Source: Reticulitermes lucifugus (taxonomy: Eukaryota; Arthropoda; Insecta; Blattodea; Rhinotermitidae). From it: 64,000 bases of DNA. The notes below the pieces were generated by a model. The model saw nothing but the letters and a program-made list of their open reading frames with translations. It was not told the DNA's origin and ran no database searches. Below, piece after piece: positions 56,053 to 64,000 of this stretch. Numbering within the stretch: the stretch's first letter is position 1; the number at the start of each line of letters is the position of its first letter. Position numbers and translations under genes: made by a program. The DNA is taken from positions 43,921 to 107,920 of the forward strand of contig JAKCWW010000361.1 of the NCBI GenBank assembly GCA_026260175.1, written 5' to 3'.

Positions 56053-56600
56053 ATTCAACACAACTAAGAATACTTCCAATTTGATGTTATCAGCTCCACT
56101 AAGAGTACTTAACAATCTTACGCTAATTCAACACAACTAAGAGCACTTACAATCTGACGCTAATTCAATTGAACGAAGAGCACTTAAAATCTGATGGTAA
56201 TTCAACACAGCTAAGTTCACTTACAATCTGACTGTAATTCAACACAACCGAGAGCACATACAATCTGATGCAAATTCAACACAACCAAGAACGCTTACAA
56301 TCTGATGTAAATCCAGCAAACGTAGAACACTTACAATGTGACGCTAATTCAAAGCAACTAGGAGCACTTACAATCTGACGCTAATTCAATTGAACTAAGA
56401 GAACATAAAATCTGACGCTAATTCAATTGAACTAAGAGAACATAAAATCTGACGCCAATTCAAATCAACTAGGAACACTTACAATCTGACGCTAATTCAA
56501 CACAACTAAGAGCACTTGCAATCTGACGCTAATTCAACACAACCAAGAGCACTTACAATCTGACGATAATTCAACACAACCAAGAGCACTTACAGTCTCG
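56053..56600 (+). repeat. 37-bp minisatellite, about 15 units
   Basis: The unit reads AATTCAACACAACTAAGAGC then ACTTACAATCTGACGCT. Two sub-types alternate: AACACAACTAAG and AATTGAACTAAG. The five units nearest the right end are closest to consensus and the left edge is the most diverged. No open frame runs through. Confidence 0.92.
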
Positions 56601-57514
56601 TATGCATGTCTAAATAGGACACGGCATTTACAGTCATCAGCTACCGTGTTAAGTGGCTGATGGCGCCACTGCGGGTGCCAGGAAAACTATTCATTATTTC
56701 TTGTGCTGGCAGACATTTTATATTCATCTTTTGGAGACCAGTGTGATTACTATACGTAGAACACGATTATGACCTTAAAGAACTCGGCCTCTGTCCACAC
56801 ATTGTATTTGTGTGATTTACACAGTGAGTACCGATTATGTCGCTAATCGACATTAACCAGTTGGTATTTGAAATGGTGACGCACCGTGTTCCCTGTGGTG
56901 TAACAGCTCTTTAGACGAGTTTCAGGCTTTGAAATGGTTACACATCTTGGTTGTGTTTATAAGCCCCATGAAATATCGATATTTGCGAGAAATCTTGTTG
57001 CTTCAGTGTTTGTGGAGTTAATGTCAGTAGGGGGGTGGGGGTTGCTCGAAAATGTTACATAAACTTTGTAAGATTTTCCATTTGGACTTTGTAGAGAAAG
57101 GAGAAACCGAAGTTGCAGTCCCAAGGGGTGAAAGGGATTGTGGTGGAGAATGGCGTAATTATTTTATGGCGCCCATAAACTTCGAAGACCTAGTTGTTTG
57201 CCTTGGTGACAAGTACACAAAGTTGTGTGCTTGGATGTACTGTGTAGTTACTAGTTCCGACTCCCAAGTTACGCTGATCGGTAGAATTGTTTGGACGTGT
57301 ATCAAGAAGGCTTATGTTACGGCACATTACATTTTTAGTTTATTCCGCACGTGTATGCATTGACACGAAGCCTCACGTGTTCAGTCATTGTCAGTCCATG
57401 TCAGCCTGTCGCTCGCCATCCCACCAGAAGTCCGCCGGTATAACTGTTTGGAATATCTTGTTCCCTTTAGAGGGGTTACGACGACTAAAACCTTGTCTAC
57501 ATCAAGGCAATCTC

Positions 57515-57725
57515 AGTCATCATTGTGGCCGAGAAGTCGGGGCTGGACTCCCGGCAGGAATATGTGTCCACCGACCTAGACCCCATCCGGCTGTATATCT
57601 TATGGGTATTATGGGCCCCCCCCCTGATAAAGCGGCCTGGTGTTGAAGCTAACCATTGACGTCTAATTTTAGAATTGCGTGGATCTGTGCTGCTTTCCCC
57701 CCATACATCCTCATGGCGTAGTGCA
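57515..57725 (+). mobile_element. tRNA-derived SINE (family S)
   Basis: B-box-like GGGGCTGGACTCCCGGCAGG, a body with ACCCCATCCGGCTGTATATC, GATAAAGCGGCCTGG, GAAGCTAACCATTGACGTCT and end motif CATCCTCATGGCGTAG. It is directly followed by a different SINE. Confidence 0.7.
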
Positions 57726-57734
57726 CCATCATGC

Positions 57735-57897
57735 ATAGATTTAGCCCGCACCGTAGGGGTTTGTAGCCGGCTTCCTCCGCGGAGGAACGGATTCGATCGC
57801 AAGGCGTTCCGTGTGGGATTTGTACTGGACAAGTGACAGTGCAAGAGGGGTTTCTCCGAGCATTTCACGATTCCACCAGTGGTTCACGTCTGTTTGT
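57735..57897 (+). mobile_element. tRNA-like SINE, third type (pairs with 40700-40872)
   Basis: GCCGGCTTCCTCCGCGGAGG, AACGGATTCGATCGCAAGGC, GTTCCGTGTGGGATTTGTAC, GGGGTTTCTCCGAGCATTTC, TTCCACCAGTGGTTCACG. Confidence 0.65.
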
Positions 57898-58539
57898 CAC
57901 TCGTTGGATGGGTAGTGGGCCCGTTATGGGCCGCAGTTCTGCAGAGACAGTTTTATCCCATCACGAGAAAAGGAAAGAGACAGAGCTTACTTGATTCATC
58001 GCAGAGCATCGCAATACTCATAGAACACCAAATATAATCTGCATTCAACTGAAGTGCCCTCGATCATGTAAATTCTTCAGTAATGAAGATGTTGTGTTTT
58101 TCTATGCACTTCGTGCAGTACAGGGACTTTGTAAATGTTTGTTGCACAGCTGCTGTGTCCTTAATTCCTCAAAAATAATTTTGAGATCGAGTGAATGAAT
58201 TAATAAAAAATGATACCGATATGTGGCATCATATATCCTTTCCATTCATAGAGGGGGTGAACGTGGCCTTTCACACTGCATGCGGCCCACGTCAGGAAGA
58301 CGAAATTTGTCCATGCCTTTTCAAATCAGCCATCTGGATAATTCAATATTAATTTTATCTCTGCAGCTGTACCGACAGCCAGTAGTGTCTAGCCTATAAA
58401 AATGTTAACAGTTTTCGTTTCTTACCGCAGGCCTAACAGAATACTCGCCGGTTATAGAATTTTCTGTGTATTCTTGCCGATATGTACGGAAGCCACGGCT
58501 GATAATGCCACGGGTGCACAAATCCCGGGTCCCGGGGCA

Positions 58540-58660
58540 CCTTGGCGACAAAATTTTGTACGGTGGCTGCGAATATGTGGGGATCCTTAGTATGGACCTT
58601 GCCTCACGGTCACCCTTCTGGCGCCGAGAATTTTGAGATGGCTCGTAGTTTTTTTTGTGT
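58540..58660 (+). repeat. Dispersed repeat, unclassified
   Basis: Reads ANMWGSLVWTLPHGHPSGAE then NFEMARS in the plus strand. I recall similar phrases from repeat-derived insect predictions, but nothing else in this window matches it. Confidence 0.25.
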
Positions 58661-58761
58661 ACCCCTGCGTCGTGCTGTATGCAAGCCATGCAATGTTGTA
58701 TGTCATGCGATAAACCTCGCACAATTTTGTTTTTAAATATACGAGTAAACTTAGGGATATT

Positions 58762-59025
58762 TGGCTGGAAAATCAAGGGAGGAAAAGCAGCTGGGAAGGG
58801 TAGGCGTAGATTGGTGGACAGTGGTACGATTAATATTACAGACGTAGGATGTAAGGGTGTGAACTGGATTCATCTGGCGCAACGTAGGGCCCTCTTTCGG
58901 GCTGTTGTAAGTACGGTAATGAACGTCCGGGTGCCATATAATGCGGGAAGTTCTGGACTGAGGACTCGGTAGCTTGTCAAGGAGGACTTTATTTGATGGA
59001 ATTGGTTGGTAAGTTAGAAAGCTGG
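58762..59025 (+). mobile_element. LINE 3' fragment, best-preserved ORF end
   Basis: The forward frame stays open over GKGRRRLVDSGTINITDVGC, KGVNWIHLAQRRALFRAVVS, TVMNVRVPYNAG, the canonical C-terminus of this LINE, then a stop. The 3' UTR follows with AGCTTGTCAAGGAGGACTTT and GGAATTGGTTGGTAAGTTAG. It is the youngest-looking LINE copy here. Confidence 0.75.
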
Positions 59026-59058
59026 ATTGTGATATTGAGGAAAAGAGCATACGTGTAC

Positions 59059-59150
59059 ATTCTGTACTCTCTTGTATGTACTGTTCTGTGTTCTTGTATG
59101 TGCTGACAAGCACACACATCCGTTTTGTACTCCCTTGTAAGTACTGACAA
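59059..59150 (+). repeat. Short tandem repeat, TGTACT/CTTGTATGT units
   Basis: TCTGTACTCTCTTGTATGTA, TTCTTGTATGTGCTGACAAG, TTGTACTCCCTTGTAAGTAC, TGACAAG: about four imperfect 25- to 45-bp units directly after the LINE tail. Confidence 0.6.
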
Positions 59151-59454
59151 GTCTACCCATCCCACTTCTGTATAGAATTATTTTCGTACCTTAATGACGC
59201 TGTAGCGTAGGACAGTATATATTACTTAAGCTTAATTTTTAAAGTGTCCAGTGGCCTTCATACATTTTTTGCTGTGGCATTCCCTGTTCTCTTGAGACAG
59301 TATGTTGGCATCACTTTGTTCTTCCGCTGCCACGAACGTCAACAACAGGGCTGTTTGCTGTTTTGAAATGACAGCACATCGGATCCTGAAGGCCTGTGAA
59401 GTGGAAGGAAGCAAAAAGAAAACAGAAAAAAGAAAGGGACGTGGAGATGAAGGC

Positions 59455-59560
59455 GCTAATGTGTTTCGAAATATTGGCAACAGTTTACCAGTCGGCACAG
59501 CGTCACATACCAGAAGATCTGAGTCTGTGGCAACACCGCTGTGAGAAGCACAAATCTCGC
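59455..59560 (+). repeat. Family B repeat, right part
   Basis: TTTCGAAATATTGGCAACAG, TTTACCAGTCGGCACAGCGT, CACATACCAGAAGATCTGAG, CAACACCGCTGTGAGAAGC. Close to consensus. Confidence 0.65.
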
Positions 59561-59753
59561 ATATGTAAGGCGTGGCATTCACTGTATAGTGCCGAGGGTA
59601 ATATGTGGAGTCATGCATCCATTACCCCATACCTTTTCGTTGTGCGTGACCTAACGGTGCATCCACTTTGTATTCGGGAAGTCTTGGAGTTCCAGTCTCC
59701 GAGTATCGCGACAGGTTTCTCCTAGTCTTTTCGCCAAACTGCAATCACCTGCC

Positions 59754-59763
59754 NNNNNNNNNN
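59754..59763. other. Assembly gap (10 N)
   Basis: Ten Ns. A second run of three lies at 63430-63432, inside the start of a family A copy. Confidence 0.99.
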
Positions 59764-60514
59764 CTCACACTATACCACGAACGCTTTCTTGCAAGCACCT
59801 TACTATCGCGTAATCAGTGATTGTCCTACAGTTGGCGCTATAGGCCTATGAAGTGTGTGCTTCCAACATGCAATTAAGGAACGAAGGATAATCTGGTTCA
59901 TTCCTCAGCAGACGTATTGTAACTGTATGGTGCTGCCACCGAACGTCGCGGTCCAGTACGTAGCATTCGTGTTAGATGTTCAGATGGTCCAAGATTCATA
60001 ACTCGTTTCGGGGACGCGCTGTCCTGACAGGTTTTTGGTGGTGTCCCCCAACACCTCCAGGCAGATGTCAGAATTGGCCGCTTCCATCCACATTATTTAC
60101 AACGTGTGATGTACTAATCATCCCATCACTTGACGCTATATCGGCTCTATTACCGGCTGCTTCGTTCACTTAACTAAATAAAGGCACGTACTGAATCACC
60201 ATGCTGTACGTGCAAGTGTGTTCCTGTCTTTTGTTCGGCAGTGCTATTCACAACAAACGCCGGTGTTTCAAACATGATTCACTCTTTCCCAGAACCTGGC
60301 GTAGTTTTATTTCAAGCCGCATCAGATATTCGTATTGCTGTCGTCCCGTTGCGAGTTCTCGTCTCATTGGTTTAAATTGCCTGTCACTTTATTTTTACGT
60401 AACGAATTTTGCAGTACAGTAGTTGGGACGAAGACGCAGAGTGGATCATGTTCTGTGCAAAGACAATAGGAACGTTTGTCGGTTTAGAGAGAATAATTCT
60501 AAGTGTTAGACGTA
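59764..60514. other. No gene recognised
   Basis: Less AT-rich than average, with short overlapping frames and no domain or splice signal. Confidence 0.4.
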
Positions 60515-60622
60515 ATCGCATTTGGTATGAAGATTTAAGTCTTCCGGGATGTGGCGCAGAGTAGTCTGGTCAAGATTTACCGACGTTTCGGAGCAACTTC
60601 TGCCTGTATTGCTCCTTCCCCT
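60515..60622 (+). repeat. Family B arm
   Basis: TGAAGATTTAAGTCTTCCGG, GATGTGGCGCAGAGTAGTCT, GGTCAAGATTTACCGACGTT, TCGGAGCAACTTCTGCC. Close to consensus. Confidence 0.7.
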
Positions 60623-60782
60623 TACCCATGCGCCTTAACATTGCTGTGCTCTAGCACAGGAGGAACTGTACTTCTTAGCTAAATGCATTTACGTATTTTG
60701 CATATTTCTGTACATCACGTACTGTGTTTTTCCTTAATCGTCAGCATTTTTCTTCGTTTTTCTTTTACTTATTTAGTAAATT

Positions 60783-61015
60783 GCGATCTGGGATAGCTCC
60801 ATAGAACTAGGCCACACGCAGGACGGCCGAGGAAACGGTGTTCGATTCCTGGCAGGGTAAGAAGTTTTTAATATTTACAAAATGTCTAAACCGGCTCTGG
60901 GGTGCACCCATTCTTTTGTTCGTTGGATACCGGCGGATCATTAGCCGCGAATAAAGCAGTCGGGGTATGAAATCCAACCGAACATCCCTATCTAACGCTC
61001 TCATGACACTGGCTT
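60783..61015 (+). mobile_element. tRNA-derived SINE (family S), near full length
   Basis: Head GATCTGGGATAGCTCCATAG (A box), AGGCCACACGCAGGACGG, B box GTGTTCGATTCCTGGCAGGG. The body has AAACCGGCTCTGGGGTGCAC, AATAAAGCAGTCGGGGTATG. It shows the complete tRNA-like head on the sense strand. Confidence 0.8.
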
Positions 61016-61084
61016 AATTCAGCTCGGAGTTAAATGTCGTTTTTTGTGTACGAATTTAATGACGCTGTCGGGGTGTATAGCGAC

Positions 61085-61290
61085 GAGTGATACGAACATT
61101 GCGAATAGTGATTTCGGGAGGATTCGTAAGAAAGCCTTTGTGGCCCGTGTTAACGTATTATCCTGGCATTTCCTTAGAGGGACTGAGGCAGAGCAAAGAA
61201 GTGTGTCGGTATAATCGGCCTGCGAGTCGAGGATCGAAACGAAATAGGAGTCGTTTATACGTAGCAAGATATGAATACACTAAACCGCTA
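61085..61290 (+). repeat. Dispersed repeat, unclassified
   Basis: The reading LTYYPGISLEGLRQSKEV resembles a phrase I remember from many insect repeat translations ('YPGICLEGLRKTT'). There is no second copy in this window. Confidence 0.25.
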
Positions 61291-61960
61291 GAATAAGCGT
61301 CTGTGAACTCTTTCAGCTCAGAAAGTAATTAATTACAGATATGACGCATGGAAACCAGGTGGAGTTACGAAGGAAAGTGGAAAAGTATGGTCTCTTGCTG
61401 TGAAGTGATAGGTAATATATCAGCGCCCAGGCATCGCCTCAGAAGGGCGAATTAAATAATGCGATTCTTATTCCTCGAAATAAATAACAAATTGGATATA
61501 AAACTTTAATGGAAATAACTGAGTCCAATTTGAATTGCGGGGAAGGGGGGGGGTTTGACCTGTTTGAGTCGTCAATAATTCTGATGTTCGACTTTCAGTA
61601 AACGATTCTTTGATTTTTCTGTTAGGCCACAAACTAATGAAGTGGCGGCCGAAGCGAATTTATTGTGTGAGAGGGAGAGAGCTTGGAGGGAGGGAGAAGG
61701 AAGGAGGTACCAATGTAGAAGCATTTCATTTGCGGGAAAGAAGCGACTGCAAAGAGAATCGAAGGAAAGAAATACGTTTTGGTGTGCCATAGTTGAGAGT
61801 CACGATGATACATGGAATTGGCGGACGACGACCAAGAAATCGAAGGGGACTGCAAGTGTGAGAGAATTGTTCCGTAACGTCGCTCGTATACCGGTTGGCT
61901 GCACTTTATAGTCCATTGTCTTTGTTTTCAACACTTCAAAGCACAGCGGTAACTATAGGC

Positions 61961-62290
61961 AAATTCACACAGACAGGACTGGACTGGACTGCGACTGTTC
62001 GCCGAAGGTATTCCGATTGTGTCGTGCCGTGTCGTGGCACGCTAATTCACACACTGCTGGACTGACACTGTTCGCTTACTGTCCTAGGACTGTGTCGTGT
62101 CGTGTCGTGTCGTGTCGCGCAAATTCACACGCAGTACTGGACTGCGACTGTGTCGTGTCGTGTCTGTCGCGTTAATTCACACAGGACTGGACTGTGAGTG
62201 TTCGCGGACTGTGTCCTGTCGTGTCGCTTCGCGCCAGTTCACACAGACAGGACTGTACCATGTCGTACCGTGGCATTTTCGTCACAGTTC
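61961..62290 (+). repeat. GTGTC-rich minisatellite with TTCACAC punctuation
   Basis: Four to five units of 53-81 bp, each beginning AATTCACACAGACAGGACTGG (or a variant) and ending in runs of GTGTC/GTGCC. Unit length varies because the GTGTC runs differ (up to five in a row at 62093-62116). It starts immediately after a family A end fragment (AAAGCACAGCGGTAACTATA). Confidence 0.85.
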
Positions 62291-62924
62291 CTGTGGTGGC
62301 CGGAAAATTTGGAAACGCTACGAGCAACAGCATGTCCATAGACGGTCTGTAGAACACCATCTCTCGTTTCGCTGGACGCTGTGTAGTTGAGCTGTTGGCA
62401 GCGCCATCAAATAAGTCGTGAATGAATTAAAGTACATAAATAAATAAATAAATTATAATGACATGAGCCAAGCTAGTTACATAGTCTTAGTTACTGACAG
62501 CATCGTGAAATAAATCACAAACAAACAAATGTGTGAATTTCAGTGGCATGAGTTGGGCTGCCTATAGGCCTACAGTCTGAGCTCCAGACACCATAAACAA
62601 GACTAATTGGAATGACACGCCCGGTGTAGTCTTTGAATTACTGGCAGTGTCATTAAATAAACCATAAATATTGCATAGTTTAAATGTACCAGGACAGACT
62701 TTGTTCATCCCCTTGCACTAACGGTCATGAAGCGGACATTGATAAGCCTGCTGCGTTGTGTTTGAAGGCGCGGCCATTGACCGACATGCTGCTGCTGTTT
62801 GCTGTTTGCACATTCTTTGTTCGGTAATTACTGGTGACGGACAACTGATAGGGTGCCAGGTTGGTAAATATTTCGTTTGGGTAATTGGAATGGGACATGC
62901 AAGTGTCAGGATTCATAGCGCATT

Positions 62925-63145
62925 GGTGGTGGTGGTGGTGGTGGTGGTGGTGCAGTGTGGTAAGTGGTCAGCTTCGTTTCTGGCCGCTCCATCCTCCGAG
63001 GAAGAGCCTCCCTTCCCCACCACATATGCGGTCTCTTTGAAAAGAGAAAAACCTCTTGGAACTGCCGGATAACTAACCCTGACTCTCGGGTCGTTCATCC
63101 CGTAACTCTTGTCACTGTACTGACTGAGCTAATACGGTACTAAAT
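62925..63145 (-). mobile_element. tRNA-derived SINE (family S) adjoining a (TGG)n run
   Basis: On the plus strand GGTCAGCTTCGTTTCTGGCC, AGAAAAACCTCTTGGAACTG and the head (minus) TAGCTCAGTCAGTACAGTGA. The family's distal part is replaced by a (TGG)n microsatellite at 62926-62952. Confidence 0.75.
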
Positions 63146-63384
63146 ATTATAATGAAACTAGAAACGGCCTTGGCAGGTGACTGGGGTAACATAATATCCA
63201 CATGCTAATCCACTGCGTTACTACCTGTGATTTTCACAGGTAACTCTTCGTTATGGCCGAAACAACCGGTGCATTTTCATTGCTTCATAACTGCCATCTG
63301 GTATAACTTTCATCAGCTAATCACTCTGCATTCACCGTGTTGTGTATGGTGTTTAAGCGTTTGAAGACTGAATTAAACAGGAAT

Positions 63385-63430
63385 TGTAAGATTCAGTTCG
63401 TATCGCACAGTAAACCCACTGTCTCAATTN
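63385..63430 (+). repeat. Family A start fragment cut by a 3-N gap
   Basis: GATTCAGTTCGTATCGCACA, GTAAACCCACTGTCTC, then Ns. Confidence 0.5.
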
Positions 63431-63432
63431 NN

Positions 63433-64000
63433 AAAAAATAAAGTTGGTGAATTCTTTTCAGGGAAAATATCTCTTTGTTTTGGGAATGATACTAAAAGAT
63501 AACGTTCTGTGGGCAGAACATAGGGGTTTGAATGTGAAACCTGGTGGTGCTACAGTAACCGCTGGGCTTTACAGGGTTAACTTATTTTACAGACACACAC
63601 ATACAGATTGGGTGTGTCTCAAAAGCCTACTGTTTTTTCAGGTCGAAGGGGAGGCTAAACATATCTCATCCACGTACAGTAGTGTTTAGTTCATTCAAAA
63701 TTGTTTAATTGTTTGTTTGCGATAAAACTTAATTCGCCATGTTTGTTGCCGGCTCTTTTTTTCGGCAGTCCTCGGATAAAGCTTCATCGCCCCTCGGCGG
63801 GAGCCGCACGTTGGGAGCCTTGTTAAAAGTTTCTGTAATTAACATGAGGGGAAAATGTTAGAATTAAATGTGATTTGGCTGTTACGCAGCTGAACATTGA
63901 GGTAGCAAGGTCCCTATCTAGCCAGCTACATCCGCATTACAGAGGACACTTATGACTTTAGATGCTTCAAATGCTGGTTTAAAAGCAATACTTGTAATTC
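63433..64000. other. No gene recognised
   Basis: A forward frame of 81 codons (63444-63689) has no domain. The GC-richer patch at 63740-63820 is not associated with it. Confidence 0.4.

Noticed and set aside
56053-56600. CRISPR-like or coding repeat
   Set aside because: Units are contiguous with no unique spacers, the context is eukaryotic and stops occur in all frames.
57052-57363. 103-codon open frame starting MLHKLCKIFHLDF as a gene
   Set aside because: No domain, no splice or promoter context, and an overlapping frame of similar length; chance cannot be excluded.
1-64000. LTR, endogenous-virus or Polinton remnants
   Set aside because: I saw no paired long terminal repeats, primer-binding sites, capsid, envelope, integrase or protein-primed polymerase motifs; the reverse-transcriptase-related pieces all match a non-LTR lineage.

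Overview
This is a gene-poor, repeat-saturated stretch of an arthropod nuclear genome. Three things point to a hemimetabolous insect, most likely a cockroach or termite (Blattodea): the pentamer CCTAA/TTAGG (the insect telomere motif) in a long interstitial array, tRNA-derived SINEs packed at about one per 3 kb, and two dense families of short non-coding repeats whose chance translations I recall from Blattodea predictions. That last point is memory and inference; no search was run. No bacterial operon, rRNA, genuine tRNA gene or CRISPR is visible, and I saw no LTR or virus-derived element. Two short runs of N (59754-59763, 63430-63432) show that this is assembled sequence.

The centrepiece is 13882-18425. 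It is a pogo/Tigger-type DNA transposon on the minus strand with 27-bp terminal inverted repeats. Its broken transposase resembles the jerky/CENP-B group, with a psq-type helix-turn-helix, a Tc5/CENP-B-type DNA-binding domain, a DDE_1 catalytic domain and a lysine/glutamate-rich tail. A second element of about 1.5 kb (15259-16751) sits inside the catalytic domain. It is flanked by a 6-bp direct duplication (TCATTC), has imperfect inverted GC-rich ends, and carries about 700 bp of TTAGG-like telomeric repeat next to a LINE scrap. Keeping one copy of the duplication makes the transposase reading continue in register across the site, so the insertion point can be placed to the base. Inverted copies of a 111-bp repeat (11539-11649 and 18894-19004, about 88% identical) bracket the whole block.

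The best host-gene candidate is one exon at 36612-36720 (+). It has an ATG in good insect context, 36 codons forming a signal peptide, and a consensus splice donor. A CRE-type palindrome (TGACGTCA) lies 500 bp upstream. No downstream exon was recognised, so the rest of the window may be intron or intergenic.

The remainder is a mosaic. It holds about 22 copies of one tRNA-derived SINE, pieces of at least two other tRNA-like repeats, and about 13 3'-end fragments of one non-LTR retrotransposon lineage. It also holds a deleted second Tigger-like transposase (27342-28130), two abundant short repeat families (A: an 'ACTGTGTGGGCAAAATGCAG' repeat; B: a foldback repeat with CGAAACGT arms), a pair of RTE-like 3' tails, and several minisatellites (about 15 copies of a 37-bp unit at 56053-56600; a GTGTC-rich repeat at 61961-62290). 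A long near-palindrome at 51023-51115 could fold like a microRNA precursor. Stretches not listed were read and showed nothing I can name.
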